Shown here: positions 10,210-21,682 of the stretch, piece by piece | How the letters are laid out: every line of letters starts with the position of its first letter | Numbering within the stretch: the first letter of the stretch is position 1 | NCBI RefSeq assembly: GCF_000340215.1 | Contig: NW_006921540.1 | Span: 2,727,486 to 2,791,485 of the forward strand | DNA length: 64,000 nt | Reading direction: 5' to 3' | Origin: Pseudocercospora fijiensis CIRAD86 | Taxonomy: Eukaryota > Ascomycota > Dothideomycetes > Mycosphaerellales > Mycosphaerellaceae | The notes under the pieces: generated by a model | Seen by the model: only the letters and a program-made list of their open reading frames with translations | Database searches by the model: none | What the model was told of the DNA's origin: nothing | Translations under genes and position numbers: made by a program

Positions 10210-11022
10210 GAGTCGACTAAGCCGTGGTCACGCGCGCACCTTCCTACCTATTGAGACCTATAGCGACGAGGTCTCCAAGCGTGTTAATACAAGTGCTGGA
10301 AGAACAGCACAACGGCACGGTATTTTTGACATTTTTGTGGCATAAGCATGAGGCGGACGCTGCTGCGATGATATTCATTGTCGCTAATGAGTCTCTTGCG
10401 AATGCCGCACATCCTTTCATTTCCAGCTTCTGACGTGTGTGTTCGGGAGCTTTGTTTCGATCGCTCGGAAATAGAAGCACGGGAATCGAGGAAGGAAATT
10501 GTTTCTTGTACTTTTATGCAAACGCCAGTGAAGGAGGAGAGAAGTTGAGAAAGAAACAATTCATGGTTTGATACCAGGCTTCCATTTTACGCTCCTTTCC
10601 TTTCCACCTTTCAGACTTTCAACGTTGCTGATCGAATGTGGCCAGCAGGCACTAACTACCCCAAGTATCACGAAAGGAGAAATCGAAAGCAAGGCTCGGA
10701 TGCATTTCATCGCGCATAACTGATAGTTGCCGAGGAAATGCGTTTGGATGAATCAATTCTCATGTAATCATCACAAGGGTTTATAACATGCCGCGATGGG
10801 TCGGTGTGAAGGATTGGGGCCATTGTGTCGATGTCTCGGGCGTGTTGGCGTCGAGAGGCTGCGAGAGTCGTGGGGGTGGTGTGAGGAGGAAAGGCTGTGA
10901 AGGTCGCATATCAACATTTTGGGAGCAGGGAGATGCTGAAATGGAGGACGTCAACCTGTAATACAAAGACAACCGCTCAATGTCCAATGTGTAAGCCTTG
11001 CCGATCCATATGTACATCGCAC
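10210..11022. other. 3' flank and intergenic, no gene seen
   Basis: Holds the likely 3' UTR of the large gene and the flank of the first hAT element. Base composition is ordinary, with CA and TG dinucleotides present, up to the edge of the transposon at 11031. Confidence 0.5.
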
Positions 11023-11030
11023 GTACAGAC
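11023..11030. repeat. Left target-site duplication of hAT-1
   Basis: GTACAGAC lies directly before the left inverted repeat. GTATAGAC lies directly after the right end at 13444-13451. Eight bases is the hAT hallmark. The one mismatch is CA versus TA, as expected from RIP. Confidence 0.8.
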
Positions 11031-13443
11031 CAGCGGTCGGCGATTCGAGCGACTTATAGTTAATCGCACGCGCGTTACGTCGAGCGACCCATTGTGGGTT
11101 ATTTGTATAGTGTTTTGTATAGGTTACACCTAGGTTAACACCTATATGGTATAGTATATAGATTTCTACCAAATCGCGTCGAAATCGCGTCCTCTAGTAT
11201 ATTCTTATGTTTCTTCTACCTTAGACCTCGTCGTCGCTATTGTCGCTATATCGATAGTATCTCTTATCGCTTAGTTATCCTTATTATCGCCTCCTATTAC
11301 GTGTTCTAATAGCTGAGCCTAACAATATCGTATACCGCTTTTTTAAGCAATATAACGACTATAGGGCAAAGCGGCGTATTATTTATCGTTTCTACGATTA
11401 CGACGATATAAAGGACTTAACGCGGAATAAGGAGCATATCGCGAAGTATAAGAAGCGGATAGAGGCGTAAAGGACGGGCAAACTGCCGTCGTCGCCGGAA
11501 TAGATTAGGTTACCGCAGGTCGCGTTAACCGCCGCTTAGTACGACTATCTCGAGGAGTTATACGGTATAGTATACTTCGAGGAAAATAAGCCGTTTAGCT
11601 TCTTCGAGAAGATAGTAGTAAAGGCGTTATTTGCCGCCCTATACCCTTCGTTTAGGCCTCCGAATACGACGTAAATTCGACGTGTTCTACTACTACGGCA
11701 CTTCGAGAAACTAGAAGAGAAGATATTAGCTAAAGTCGCGTATTGCGACGAGCTAAATCTGCAGATTAATAGTATCTCTAACGGCAATAGAATAGGCGTT
11801 ACTACCTTATCGCTCGTCGACTCTACCGGCTACTATACGATTAAGACGCGTTAGATAGAAACAGTCGATAAATCGGCTAAAGAAGGCGCGCGCTAGGCGA
11901 AGGTAAAGTGCGAGTAGCTTACCGGCGGTAACCTCTCGAAGGTTAGCTTAATTGCCTTCGATACGTATACTACTAACCTAAAGATAATACGCCTGCTAGA
12001 AGAAGATCCGGACCTTAGTTACGTTATTATAGTGCCCTACGACTTATACGGCGGCGCGTTATTAATAAGAGACTTCTTTAAATATCCGGAAATAAAGGGC
12101 CTCTACGACGAGGCGTAATACGTCGTCTCTTACCTATTACGGAAGAAGGCGATATATTAGCTCTTAAAGAAGAAGCAAGTAGCAATCTACGGCAAGACCT
12201 TCTCGCTAATTAGTATATATAAGACTCGCTAGCCGACTATAATTACCTTGTTTAAGTCACTTCTACGTAGCAAGTATACCCTTTAGGAGCTAGTCCGTAA
12301 CTATGCTTCTATACTAGACTTCGAGGCGCGGTCTATAATAATAGACTATATATTCTAGACTAATCTTTAAGCCGCTATCGACCTGCTAGAGCCGCTAAAT
12401 AATTAGCTTATTCTATCTTAGTTAAAGGAGGCTATAATAGACAAAGTGATACCTCGGTAGTTTAGCTATAAAGCTACCCTCGAGAAGCAGATTAATACGA
12501 GTCTACTACTAATCCGAGAGCTATTCGAAGGTGTCTAATTTGTCCTTAATATACGGAAGTTAGTAGCTACGATTATAGGCTAGCAAGAGCGCTTCTTACG
12601 ATAGGTAAATAAGCACTATTAGGCGGCCTATTATCTTAACCCTTCTATAGTTAGTTAAGGCGCTAGACTATTACCTACTAAGCAAGCGATTATCCTTAAC
12701 GCCTTACGCTTAATAACCTTAGAAGTAGACAAGTAGCTATCGATTAAGTCGGACTTCTACGACTATATCTACTAGCGAGACGCCTTTATTGCTTCTAACG
12801 AGTGCTAGTTACGCTATAGTACTAATATAAAGCTCTTCTAGAGCTATAGAGCTACTACCTTACCTTTGCTATCGGACTATACCTTGCGGCTTTGTTAAAC
12901 TACTGCTAATACTATTACCGCCGAGCGGACGTTCTTAGCCCTTAAGCTAATATAGACTAGGCTTCGTTCTCGGCTTACAATAGAGCGACTTAACTAGCTA
13001 ATCTTTATCTACTTCAACTATCGAGTCCTTCGGAAGGAGCTAGATCTGTCTGCTAAGAAACGGAAGCGTACTACTGCCCTAGTAGGTAATACGTTTATAG
13101 CTAAATAGAATAAGACAATAGATAAAGAAGAAGCCGCCGCAGTAGCTAATACTATAGTGCTATTACAAAGCGCAGTCTATAAGGCTATAAGCGACAGTTT
13201 AAATAGTAATCTACCTACCTATAACGAATACGTAGAAGAGGCGGAGCTAGAGACTACTTTTAGAAGGGCAGATATTTAAGATTTGTTAGTATAGGTCTAT
13301 ACTATTCTATACTGAATTCTGCTACAAAATCTATATAGGTTAATGCCTAAGAGTTGTGCCTTGCGACTTAATAATAATCGCACTATTTAGTGAGTTATTA
13401 ATAGTCGCACGCGTGCGAGCGACTATAGGTCGGCCGACCCCTA
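11031..13443 (+). mobile_element. hAT transposon 1, RIP-inactivated (2,413 bp)
   Basis: The left end begins CAGCGGTCGGCGA. The right end, read on the minus strand, begins TAGGGGTCGGCCGA, that is CAGGGGTCGG with one RIP-type change. Subterminal CGCACGCGYG-type motifs occur at both ends. Inside, CA and TG are scarce and TA abundant, while CG survives; this is the CpA-to-TpA RIP pattern. It encodes one transposase frame on the plus strand. Flanking 8-bp duplications fix the ends. Confidence 0.85.
11321..13279 (+). pseudogene. hAT-1 transposase, killed by RIP stop codons
   Basis: A single frame runs from at least 11321 to a TAA at 13277-13279 with no net frameshift (652 codons apart). By hand I count about 22 TAG and 7 TAA interruptions and no TGA; these are what RIP makes from CAG, CAA, TGG and TGA. 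Near the C-terminus the frame reads TITAERTFLALKLI, then TRLRSRLTIERLN and LIFIYFNYRVLRKELD. This is the hAT dimerisation region (AER motif, R-S-R-L, then a final helix). The true start is unclear because ATG codons are themselves RIP targets. No function is expected. Confidence 0.82.
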
Positions 13444-13451
13444 GTATAGAC
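13444..13451. repeat. Right target-site duplication of hAT-1
   Basis: GTATAGAC directly follows the right end of hAT-1 and pairs with GTACAGAC at 11023-11030. Confidence 0.8.
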
Positions 13452-13480
13452 CTTATCGAAACAAACCAAGCATCTCTACC

Positions 13481-13488
13481 TTGTTACG
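13481..13488. repeat. Left target-site duplication of hAT-2
   Basis: TTGTTACG abuts the left end TAGAGATG. The partner CTGTTACG sits at 16564-16571, matching at seven of eight positions. Confidence 0.7.
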
Positions 13489-16400
13489 TAGAGATGTAGA
13501 CTCACGGTGTATTTAATTTCCGGGCTTATGAACACGGTGTTCACTATATAAACATATACGAGACACAGATTAGTCAGCAAGTGGATCTAGTTATTATAGC
13601 GTATCCTATACAAAGTAGAACAATAAAGGAAATAAGACATATAGAAGGTATATAGTAACAATCTTGGTATAGACAACAGCCCTACTAGCTATTACTATCG
13701 GCAGTAAGGTCGACAGCGTTGTTGCCGCTATCTTCGTCTATATTGTCGCCGCTATTACGAGTATATTCAAAGTCGCCTTATAGCTTGAATACCTCCTTTA
13801 GTATGTCCTGTAGATCTACATAACTGTTGTCTATAAGCCTGTCGTCGTCTAGTCGATACTTAATGCGTAGATTCCAGTAGATGAAGACTAACTTCTCGAG
13901 TATATCGTAACTCAATCTGTTGCGCTTAAGTAACTAAATAAAGCTATAGGCTAACCAGTTGCGCTCAGCAGCGCTAGTTGTTAGACAGATGGACAATAAG
14001 AGCATACAAAGGTCGGTAAGCTCAGGGTACGAGTCTCGGAAGTTATTAGCCTACTATAATAATAGTGTCGGACTCTTGCTAGCCGCCTATATAACAGGGT
14101 CACCGAATAGACCTTGTCGGCTGCGGAGCATAAAGATATCGTTTAGAAGTTGTCCGGCTCTTATATAGATCTCGTCCTTCGACTCGGAGTAGTTAGGGCA
14201 GGTAGTAGACATACGTTGCTAGTTAGCGCAGTATTCGACGAGGAAGGGGGTAAGAGAGCGGACCTCTTCGTTAGTAACGAAGAGGAACTGCTTGTCGGGG
14301 TCGGAGCGCTCGGAGACATTAGCGAGATAGGCAATTAGCATAAGAGGCTAATAACTAATAGCGTTGTTAGTCTAGTAGAAGGTTTAGTATAGTAGCTAAC
14401 CTATAGCTTCTCCTATCGCATTTCGATATAGACTTCTATCTCCTTATTCGAGACGAGGTTTAGTGCTTTGTTAACCACCGCATTTATTAGCTAGCGCTAG
14501 TTACTATAGACATGTAATAGCTTAGGTCTGTCGGCCTCGAGAGCGATAGTAACCTTAAGGAATAGCTCTATAAGGTCGCAGTAGCTAAGGAAGGAAGAAG
14601 TCAGTTATAATAGGTTAAAAGCAGGCTTTAGCACTCACCCTCTTAGATCACGCTAAAATTGGCCCTCCTTATACAACTTACATATTTCTAACTATGCCGT
14701 CCGTTACGCAGAGGTCGCTCCTGCTAATAAGCGACCCTCGTAGTGTGTGCGAAGCTCCTCGATCCAGTATTTATTAACAAGGACGCTTCTATAGCAATAT
14801 AGGTCGGCTTGCTAGCGGACACCTCCGGGGACCTGAAAATGCCGTACTTTGCCCTTAGAGATGTCTAGTAGTATTTCGAAAGCGAGGTTAGTATATTTGA
14901 AGTACTCGGCGATGGATTTAGCGTCGTTGACGATGCGTCTAATGCTATTTGGACCTGTTTAGAAGGAATGAAGGTCGGAAACTAAGAGCTGCGTAAAATA
15001 GGATGCACATCCTAATCGGATTAGCCCCGGATGCTGCCGGACGCACTAAGACTTATTAGCGCTTATCTATTAGTAGATCGGGACTTTCCGCGAGGGGCAA
15101 TTGCTAACCTTAGATCTTCGAAACATACCTCTTCTGTTGCCGCCTTCATTACTAACGCATTATTAGCAACTATACCGACTACCTTGCCCGCCGGAAAGTT
15201 ATTAATAACCTCGAGAAGGCCTTTAGCGTAATTACGAGCATCGCTCCTATTAGCGCTAGTAAGCTCAGACTTTAGAAACTATAACGCTCGAGGCGTAACA
15301 GCTAAATAATTAACGACCGAGCGATGAGCGCGATCAGACTAGCTATTAGTTACAATATATAGGCGCGTACTCTTATTAACCTTAGTCATTATCTCGGCAT
15401 ACAGCTTCTTATAGATACGGGGCAACTATACGTATCGAAGCTGCTAGCGAGTTAGTGGTTTGAAGGCTAGTCGCAGCCTCTTTAACTATCTTAAGAACGC
15501 TAGATGCTTAGTCGCGCTTAGTAGACTACTAGAGGCAAACACCTACTTAGCAACTAACTCGTAGAGCAACTCGTGCTCCTTTAGCGTTATCTTATCGACG
15601 AAGCCTAATACACCGACAAGAACGACCTCCTTACGCGCCGGACGAGCGATTTCCTCGACATCTTAGTCCTTAGCTAAACTAGCTAGTTTAGCTGGTTTAG
15701 CTAGCACTAGCGACTCCGTATCCACTACTTCGTCTACTAATTAAGGTTAATAAGTCGGCTATAAGCTCTCTAGCAACAACTTACACTTCGTTAAGTGATC
15801 TACTACTCGAGCGCGCTTATTTAATACCTACGAGTTACCGCAATAGTTATACTCGACAGTAGCGTATACCTTGCCTTTTAAACGGTCTCTAGTGACCTCG
15901 CGCTAATATACGTCTTCTATACGTTTTCGCTTGCTAAGAACATAACGAGTCGGAGTTGGAGTAGATAGACTACTAATAGCAGTAAGCAGTAACTGCTAGC
16001 TAAAAGAGAGGTTGTCGGACATGCTAAAAACGACGGAGTATTTAGTAGCGGATTGAGGACAAAACGACTAATAGAAGAGAGGGAACCTAATAGTCTATCT
16101 ATACACAATCTACTGCAAAATAGCCTATATTATATGCTCTCTAGCACGGTCTCCTTTGTCCGTAATCGCGGCGTTCCTACTATCGAGTTCTCGTCGGTAT
16201 TCGTTATATCCTAACCTAGTACACCTTAACCGGTCTAATAGGCTCTTAGCCTTTTCTTTAACTATCACATTTGTATATAGATCGCTTACATTCGCGATAC
16301 TAATACGAAAGAACGCGAACAAACACGCCCTCGAGGTAGTACGGACCGGGGCATAAAAAAATCTCTGCAGCGCTAGTGCCTCGAGAACCCGGCTAGGGCG

Positions 16401-16563
16401 GCAAACCAGCCATTCCATTCCAGCCATTCCAGCCACTTATCTAAGTGATTATTACTAATCTTATATTCACCTACGTGTTCATAAGACACGCGCTAAGGTA
16501 GTCTGTGTTCACCGTGTAATAACGGTGATGTTTACGGCTGTGCCATTGTGTACAACATCTCTA
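13489..16563 (-). mobile_element. hAT transposon 2 (BED/DUF659 type), RIP-inactivated (3,075 bp)
   Basis: Left end TAGAGATGTAGACTCACGG. The right end, read on the minus strand, is TAGAGATGTTGTACACAATG. Both subterminal regions repeat CACGGTG and CTTATGAACAC motifs. The interior has the same CA/TG-poor, TA-rich composition as hAT-1. The transposase is on the minus strand. The element starts only 45 bp after hAT-1 ends, so the two insertions are neighbours rather than nested. Confidence 0.78.
13685..16022 (-). pseudogene. hAT-2 transposase remnant with BED finger and DUF659-like core
   Basis: Translation begins at a surviving ATG at 16022 (MSDNLSFS). A BED-type zinc finger follows: CGN, then NKRARVVDHLTKCKLLLE. 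Further on, a DUF659-like stretch contains NFPAGKVVGIVANNALVMK. The C-terminal dimerisation region reads TTSAAERNWLAYSFI, then LLKRNRLSYDILEKLVFIYW. Stops within the read segments are TAG and TAA. Start and final stop (13685-13687) are not in one frame, so at least one indel or intron is present. BED plus DUF659 plus hAT dimerisation is a known plant- and fungus-type hAT architecture. Confidence 0.72.
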
Positions 16564-16571
16564 CTGTTACG
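16564..16571. repeat. Right target-site duplication of hAT-2
   Basis: CTGTTACG directly follows the right end CATCTCTA of hAT-2. It differs from the left copy only in the first base. Confidence 0.7.
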
Positions 16572-18426
16572 GAACAAGGGAAGGAACAGCCAGGGGTCGG
16601 CTGACTAATGGAGCGACGGCTCTACCTCTGTAATTAACCTTCCCCTTCTACACAATCATAAAAGAAATGACAACTTCATAACATACCCCCTTTCCCGCTC
16701 ACTCATTCCATCCCTCTCAGCCATACCAGCCCGCCCCTTCTTCAAATCCTTCAAACTCGGCAGATTCCGCTCAATCAAACGTCAAACCACAGAGAAGCAA
16801 AGCAAAGCAGCACCCGACAGTCCAGTCCAGCACAAATCTGCACCTGTATCTGCGTAGCGAAACATGCCGAGAAAGCCTTGCCCGCAGCGGTGACTTGAGT
16901 TGGAGAAAATTCTTGGATTACATGTAAAGACTTCCGCAGTTGAGGAATCTGCGTCCGGTGACAGAATGCCAATGAGATTTGATTCAAGTCGATGTGTGAG
17001 GAGGATGCTCGCAACAGAGAGTCCTAAATTACATGCGAGGTTGTGATAGGAGGGCTTGTGCGGAAGCTATATAAAATTCACTTGAAGTCAGTGGAAACTT
17101 TTCATGCATTCGAATGTTGCGTGCTAAGAGGAAGGTAAGTACGAACCGACTTCGACGAATTTCGCGCAAAGTTTTCTCAAGACTGTGGTCGAGGAGAAGG
17201 TCAAGTCAATGCCAAGTCCGAGCAGAGTTTCGAAACGGTATAATTTGTCTGGAAGACTGCTTATTAGAAGGCCGCAGCCCAACAAGGCGAAAGCGCAGCC
17301 GGCTGTTAATGTCTGGAAGGGCAGTGTTCGCTTGCTTGAAAGAAACCGATCCCGGTCCTTCTCTTTGATTTAGCCTCGGAAAGGAATCTCAGGTGAGTTT
17401 GAGTACATGTACCGTACCTAGAGCAGACGCACCAGACACCGGCAACAAATCGATTCCGGCAGCTTGTGCAGATTCATCATTCAAAATCTGCGATCGTTGC
17501 GGTAATCCAATCAAGAGCGTATAATTGATTGGTGCTTGAGCAACACTTCGGCCGTACGATGAATGCGCCATTCGTGTTTCGAAGCTGCTGCGCATGCCCA
17601 CGACATCGCTTTAGACCTTGCGGGCGTAGAGCGACATGTTTCAGACAATATTTTGATAGTATGCGGTCAGCTATGAATTGAATGTATGCGCGATGAAGCT
17701 AGTGGCGCTGATTGTTCTGTGGAGTGTGTTCGGCGAGCGATAGTTGTCGATACTCGTTTCGTTGATGATCTGTGGATTGTATGGTGATGTCTCTGCCGGT
17801 CAGCCGAAGTCACTTGCGAGCACGCAGCAGGTTCTGCAGTGTATGGATGTATTGAGGTCTTCCATTTGCTCACTCTCGATTGTTCTGCATGCGCTGCCAT
17901 CTTCTCGCCTCACGATCGTTCATTTCTATGCATCATCTCATGCACATCTCGACCTATGGTGTAGTTTCTCATTAACAACGCCGTGCAAATGCAGGCCCGG
18001 CCGGATATGCATGCGGCTACTGTGCTCCTTCCCAACGCCACGCAATATTCCTTCGAATCGAGGTGGCGCTTACATGAGCCCATATAATTCAAAAGCAAAT
18101 GGGTATCCAGACGCTTCATTCAAAAATGCAAATTCTCCAATATTTCCGTCGCTCGCAAAGCCGTTTCTGGGCCATTGGGGCTGCTTCGCTAGTTACGTGC
18201 CAGGCCGCGGCCGTATCTTAGTATGGTGCGGGCGAGAGTGGCGTCGCTGTTCGTCTCTGGCTTTGCTGCTTCTTTCTTCATGCCTGCTCATCCATGAGAC
18301 TCGCTCCGCTGTTCGTGATGCATGGGTCAACGATGCTGCTTCGACCGCCCAGGAATCATGATGCAGCAGTCGAGCCTTCTCTCGACACTGTCCTCCAGGT
18401 AGTTATGTTTCGCGTCCAAGTTCAGC
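16572..18426. other. Intergenic, no convincing gene
   Basis: Ordinary composition resumes right after hAT-2. An isolated hAT-1-like end motif (CAGGGGTCGGCTGAC) lies at 16591-16605. A frame on the minus strand at 17389-17601 (70 codons) looks vaguely protein-like but has no motif or clear exon partners. A plus frame at 17744-18361 has no domain. The right end is the 3' flank of the arrestin-like gene. Confidence 0.45.
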
Positions 18427-19618
18427 TCACTCGATGAGCGGTCTTCGCTGTCCTCCAATCATGCACACGCCAAGCGCGCGAAGACCAGCCGGGTCATTGG
18501 CTTTTATGATTGAGGCGGCCGGCAGCATGGGATTGTCCGGCGATATGTGTGCAGCATCCTTTGCGGCCTGTTCGATTGCTTCCATTTCCTCCTTGCAGCC
18601 GGCGTGATCGAACGGGCACACCACAATGGGTTGTCTTAGAAGGATGTCGCGAGCCGAAGACATCTTGGCCTGAAGCGGGAATTAGCGTGGCACTAGAAAC
18701 CTTGCACATTTGCCGAGAGCTCACCTTGACTGTGAGGTAGTATTCGATCTTGTACAGCGTGCCAGTAGTCGTGAAGCCGCTCACGCTGTACATGGGAAAC
18801 TCTTTCCTACCTCTCGGCAATACGCCTTCATTGTCTCGCAGCTCTCGTGCGGGAAAGACCAGGCCGAGGTTGGTGAAGTAACCTGCTTCTGGCATTCTCA
18901 CGCCCACACTCTGCTGGTGCTTTGCCAGTGTCTTTACCTTTCGCGTCGGCTCGTCGCCTTCGGGATTGTATATGATTTCCTCGTCAATGCCGACTGTGAT
19001 ACTCTGTATTGTTACACGCTTCGCCTTGGTCAGCCAGTCAGGGTTCGGCGACAGCTTGATGTACACCGATACAGGATCCAGTGGTCCATAACTCCAGCGT
19101 GGTAAGCTGATGCCAAGCGTCACGAGATGGTCTGTTACGCGTTCTGCGCTCTCGGGCCTGTTGTACATGCCGAATGTACTGAGTGTGTCGTAACGCGATA
19201 TGGGTACGGGGAAGGGGTATTTTCGCTGCTCTTGGTGGCCTTGCTGCACTGTGACTACGATCTCGTAGAATGTCTCTGCCGTTCGCTTGTCCAGCTGTAA
19301 GCTCGCAGGCGGTACCCTCCTCGCAATCTCCTCACCGCCTCTGCCGTAAGGTATGAATATGACAAACGGTAGGTCCATGCACAGCACTGGCTCGAACTCT
19401 TTCCCAGGCGGACATCTGAACAGTAGCATCTCCTTGCCTACTATGTCCGTAATCTCCTTCCGATTCGAGGAGTTAAGGGTGCGCACGAAGGAGTCGGCAT
19501 TGGGTGATATCGATTCGCGCCGCTGCAGCGACACTGTGACCAGGGAGACATTGACAGGCGCGCTGACGCCGACTGCCGGCCGTACCTCTACTCTCCCTTC
19601 TATTCGTGGCTGTTTCAT
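18427..19618 (-). CDS. Arrestin-like protein (376 aa)
   Basis: Two exons by eye, 19618-18725 and 18663-18427, separated by a 61-bp intron (GTGAGC donor, AAG acceptor). An N-terminal beta-rich arrestin fold is suggested by RVEVRPAVGVSAPVNVSLVTVSLQR-like strands and by LPFVIFIPYGRGGEE. The second half holds RWSYGPLDPVSVYIKLSPNP and YKIEYYLTVK, typical of an arrestin C-terminal beta sandwich, followed by LLRQPIVVCPFDHAGC. Fungal arrestin-like proteins generally link membrane cargo to ubiquitin ligases or sense signals; I see no PY motif, so the partner is unknown. It is divergent from the cyclophilin gene. Confidence 0.75.
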
Positions 19619-20648
19619 ATGAACGTTAGCTCCATCGTAGCATGGTCGTGGAGTGTGTGCCTACCAGCGTCGCAGAGATTCCTGGATATCCTACGAGGAA
19701 ATTGCTATTGGGCGGGCCTGACACCCTCACAAAAGCTGCCATCGCTCATGGATACGCGCGTGCTCGTGTGTCCGCAGCGTGGTGGATGAGCCGGGCGTCA
19801 TTTGTCAAGCATGCGGCACCCCATGCGCTTCGGTGGTGCCGCGCACTGACGTTCGCTGTGCTCCTCCAACACTCGTCGCTTGGTGGCGGAGATGGCGGTC
19901 GGGCGCCGATGTAGTAGTATTGCTGCCGCTGGAAGAATATAGCGTGGTCGGCGAGGTCGCGTGCGGTCGAGCGCTGGATGTGGCGCGGTAGAAGTAGAAG
20001 CCTGGACTGAGGTGACCTGGCGTTCAGCCTTATAGCTCAGGACGCCGTATTTGTGGAGAGCGCGTTGCGTTGCGTTGGAATCGCCTCGGTTGCGCATACA
20101 ATAGGCGATGATTTTGACGGCTATTAGATGATAGAGGTAGTCGAGTCACGGAGATGAAGATGATTCTATGTTGCAACGAATCTACAGTGCACGATGCTTT
20201 CCGCCTAACTCTCTGCCGTGTCACTGCCAACCGTCGGGCCAGAGAAGAGGAGCGGGCGGGAAGAAGAAGGCTTACCTAGCTAACTTAGCGAGTAGTAGGT
20301 AGGGAGCCTTGCTCACGTTTCAGCCGCGAGCCAGACCACATCCTGGCCAGTGCGGAGCATCAAGGGATGGACTGTTCACTGCAAAATCCCAAATCCTGGC
20401 CAACCTTCGACTTCTTCCGCCGCCAGCACCACACGTCTGGGCACTGAACTGTCACAGCGCAAGTCTGCAGCTCATATTCCAACTTGCGCCCGCCGCGCTG
20501 CACCTCGCAACTCCCCTCGATTCTCCGGCTGACTGTGACTTCCAAGCTGCGTTGGCGCTCCATCTGAGCAGGATTGCGCCGACTTGGTGGCGCTGTGCTG
20601 GCTCAGTAGGTAGGGTATCACCGGCCGGAGCACGCAATTGGCGACAGC
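19619..20648. other. Divergent intergenic region
   Basis: About 1 kb between the starts of the arrestin-like and cyclophilin genes, holding both promoters. Frames such as 20309-20896 run through the cyclophilin start in another phase and look spurious. Confidence 0.45.
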
Positions 20649-21140
20649 ATGTCTGTAACACTCGTCACCACCCATGGCCCGATCAAGCTGGAGCTGTTCT
20701 GCCAGGCTTGTCCAAAGACCACATACAACTTTCTCGCTCTGTGTGCGAGCGGAGCATACGACGACTCTCCCTTCCACAGACTGATCCCGAACTTCATGGT
20801 ACAAGGAGGATCGCCAGCGTCGGGCACTACCAAAGTATCGGAATCCATATGGGGCGGCTTTTTCGAAGACGAGATCAAGCCCAGTTTCCGACATAATGCG
20901 CGGGGAATTCTGAGCATGGCCAACAAGGGCGCGGCGACCAACGGCAGCCAGTTCTTCATTACATTTGCAGCGGCATCGCATCTTGACGGCAAGAACACTG
21001 TTTTCGGAAGAGTGCTGGAAGGGTGGGATACTTTGGACAAGATGGAGGATGTGAAGGTGGACAAGAAGAGTCGACCAGAAGAGAAGATCAAGCTTGAGCG
21101 AGTCCAGATTCATGCCAACCCGCTTGCTGATGAGCGATGA
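20649..21140 (+). CDS. cyp10: Peptidyl-prolyl cis-trans isomerase, PPIL3/Cyp10 type
   Basis: A single exon of 163 codons from ATG to TGA. This is a compact cyclophilin domain with no targeting extension. Visible motifs are SVTLVTTHGPIKLELFC at the start, SPFHRLIPNFMVQGGSP with the catalytic Arg region, GILSMANKGAATNGSQFFIT (ligand-binding core) and HLDGKNTVFGRVLEGWDTL. The short insertion and IHANPL near the C-terminus match the PPIL3 (spliceosome-associated) branch. Role: proline isomerisation, probably on spliceosomal partners; the latter is by family. Intron-free, which is unusual beside its intron-bearing neighbours. Confidence 0.93.
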   Translation: MSVTLVTTHGPIKLELFCQACPKTTYNFLALCASGAYDDSPFHRLIPNFMVQGGSPASGTTKVSESIWGGFFEDEIKPSFRHNARGILSMANKGAATNGSQFFITFAAASHLDGKNTVFGRVLEGWDTLDKMEDVKVDKKSRPEEKIKLERVQIHANPLADER

Positions 21141-21682
21141 GGATTTGTTGGGAGCAGTATGTGATATTGTGACATCGGCCTCCGTGCACCGGTATCGAGC
21201 GATGACAGCTGCAGCAGGAGACATGTGCTAGCACGTCCGGGCTTGGTGGCTTCTTCTGCTACTGGACTCCGGCGGAATGCTCCCCTTCGAACACTGCGGC
21301 GGGGCGGCGGCGGGCAGGTGCGATGTGGCGCTGTCCAGATAGGATGTTGAGGTAGGACGCGTGGCGATGAGCGTCAAGCGTGAGAGAGGGCATGAAGAGA
21401 AGTATGGATGATGATTTTCTCGATTCACTCTCTCTGTCGCGCTTGCCTCACTTTTACCTTTACCTGCATGTGAAAGTCGTCGCCTGATCGCGAAAGCTGG
21501 CACGTGCCAAGCGACCGTTCACTTTCAACGGCTCTTGGTTATGAACGCAGACTTTTCGTTTCTTCCGCACTGACCAACATCACGACAACGCCACCGCGAC
21601 ACCTGCATATTCGGTGCGACATCCGAGAAGTCTAGGCTTACGTCTCGCGCGACTACCCTGCTCGAGGCAGGAACACTTCCAG
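21141..21682. other. Intergenic
   Basis: Holds the 3' flank of the cyclophilin gene and the promoter and leader of the zinc-knuckle gene. No gene is visible. Confidence 0.5.

Noticed and set aside
17389..17601. 70-codon minus-strand frame with protein-like composition
   Set aside because: No motif, no clear start context and no splice partners; an 'intron' needed to link it to MSLYARK would be too short.
20309..20896. 195-codon frame overlapping the cyclophilin start
   Set aside because: It overlaps a firmly identified gene in another phase and has no domain.
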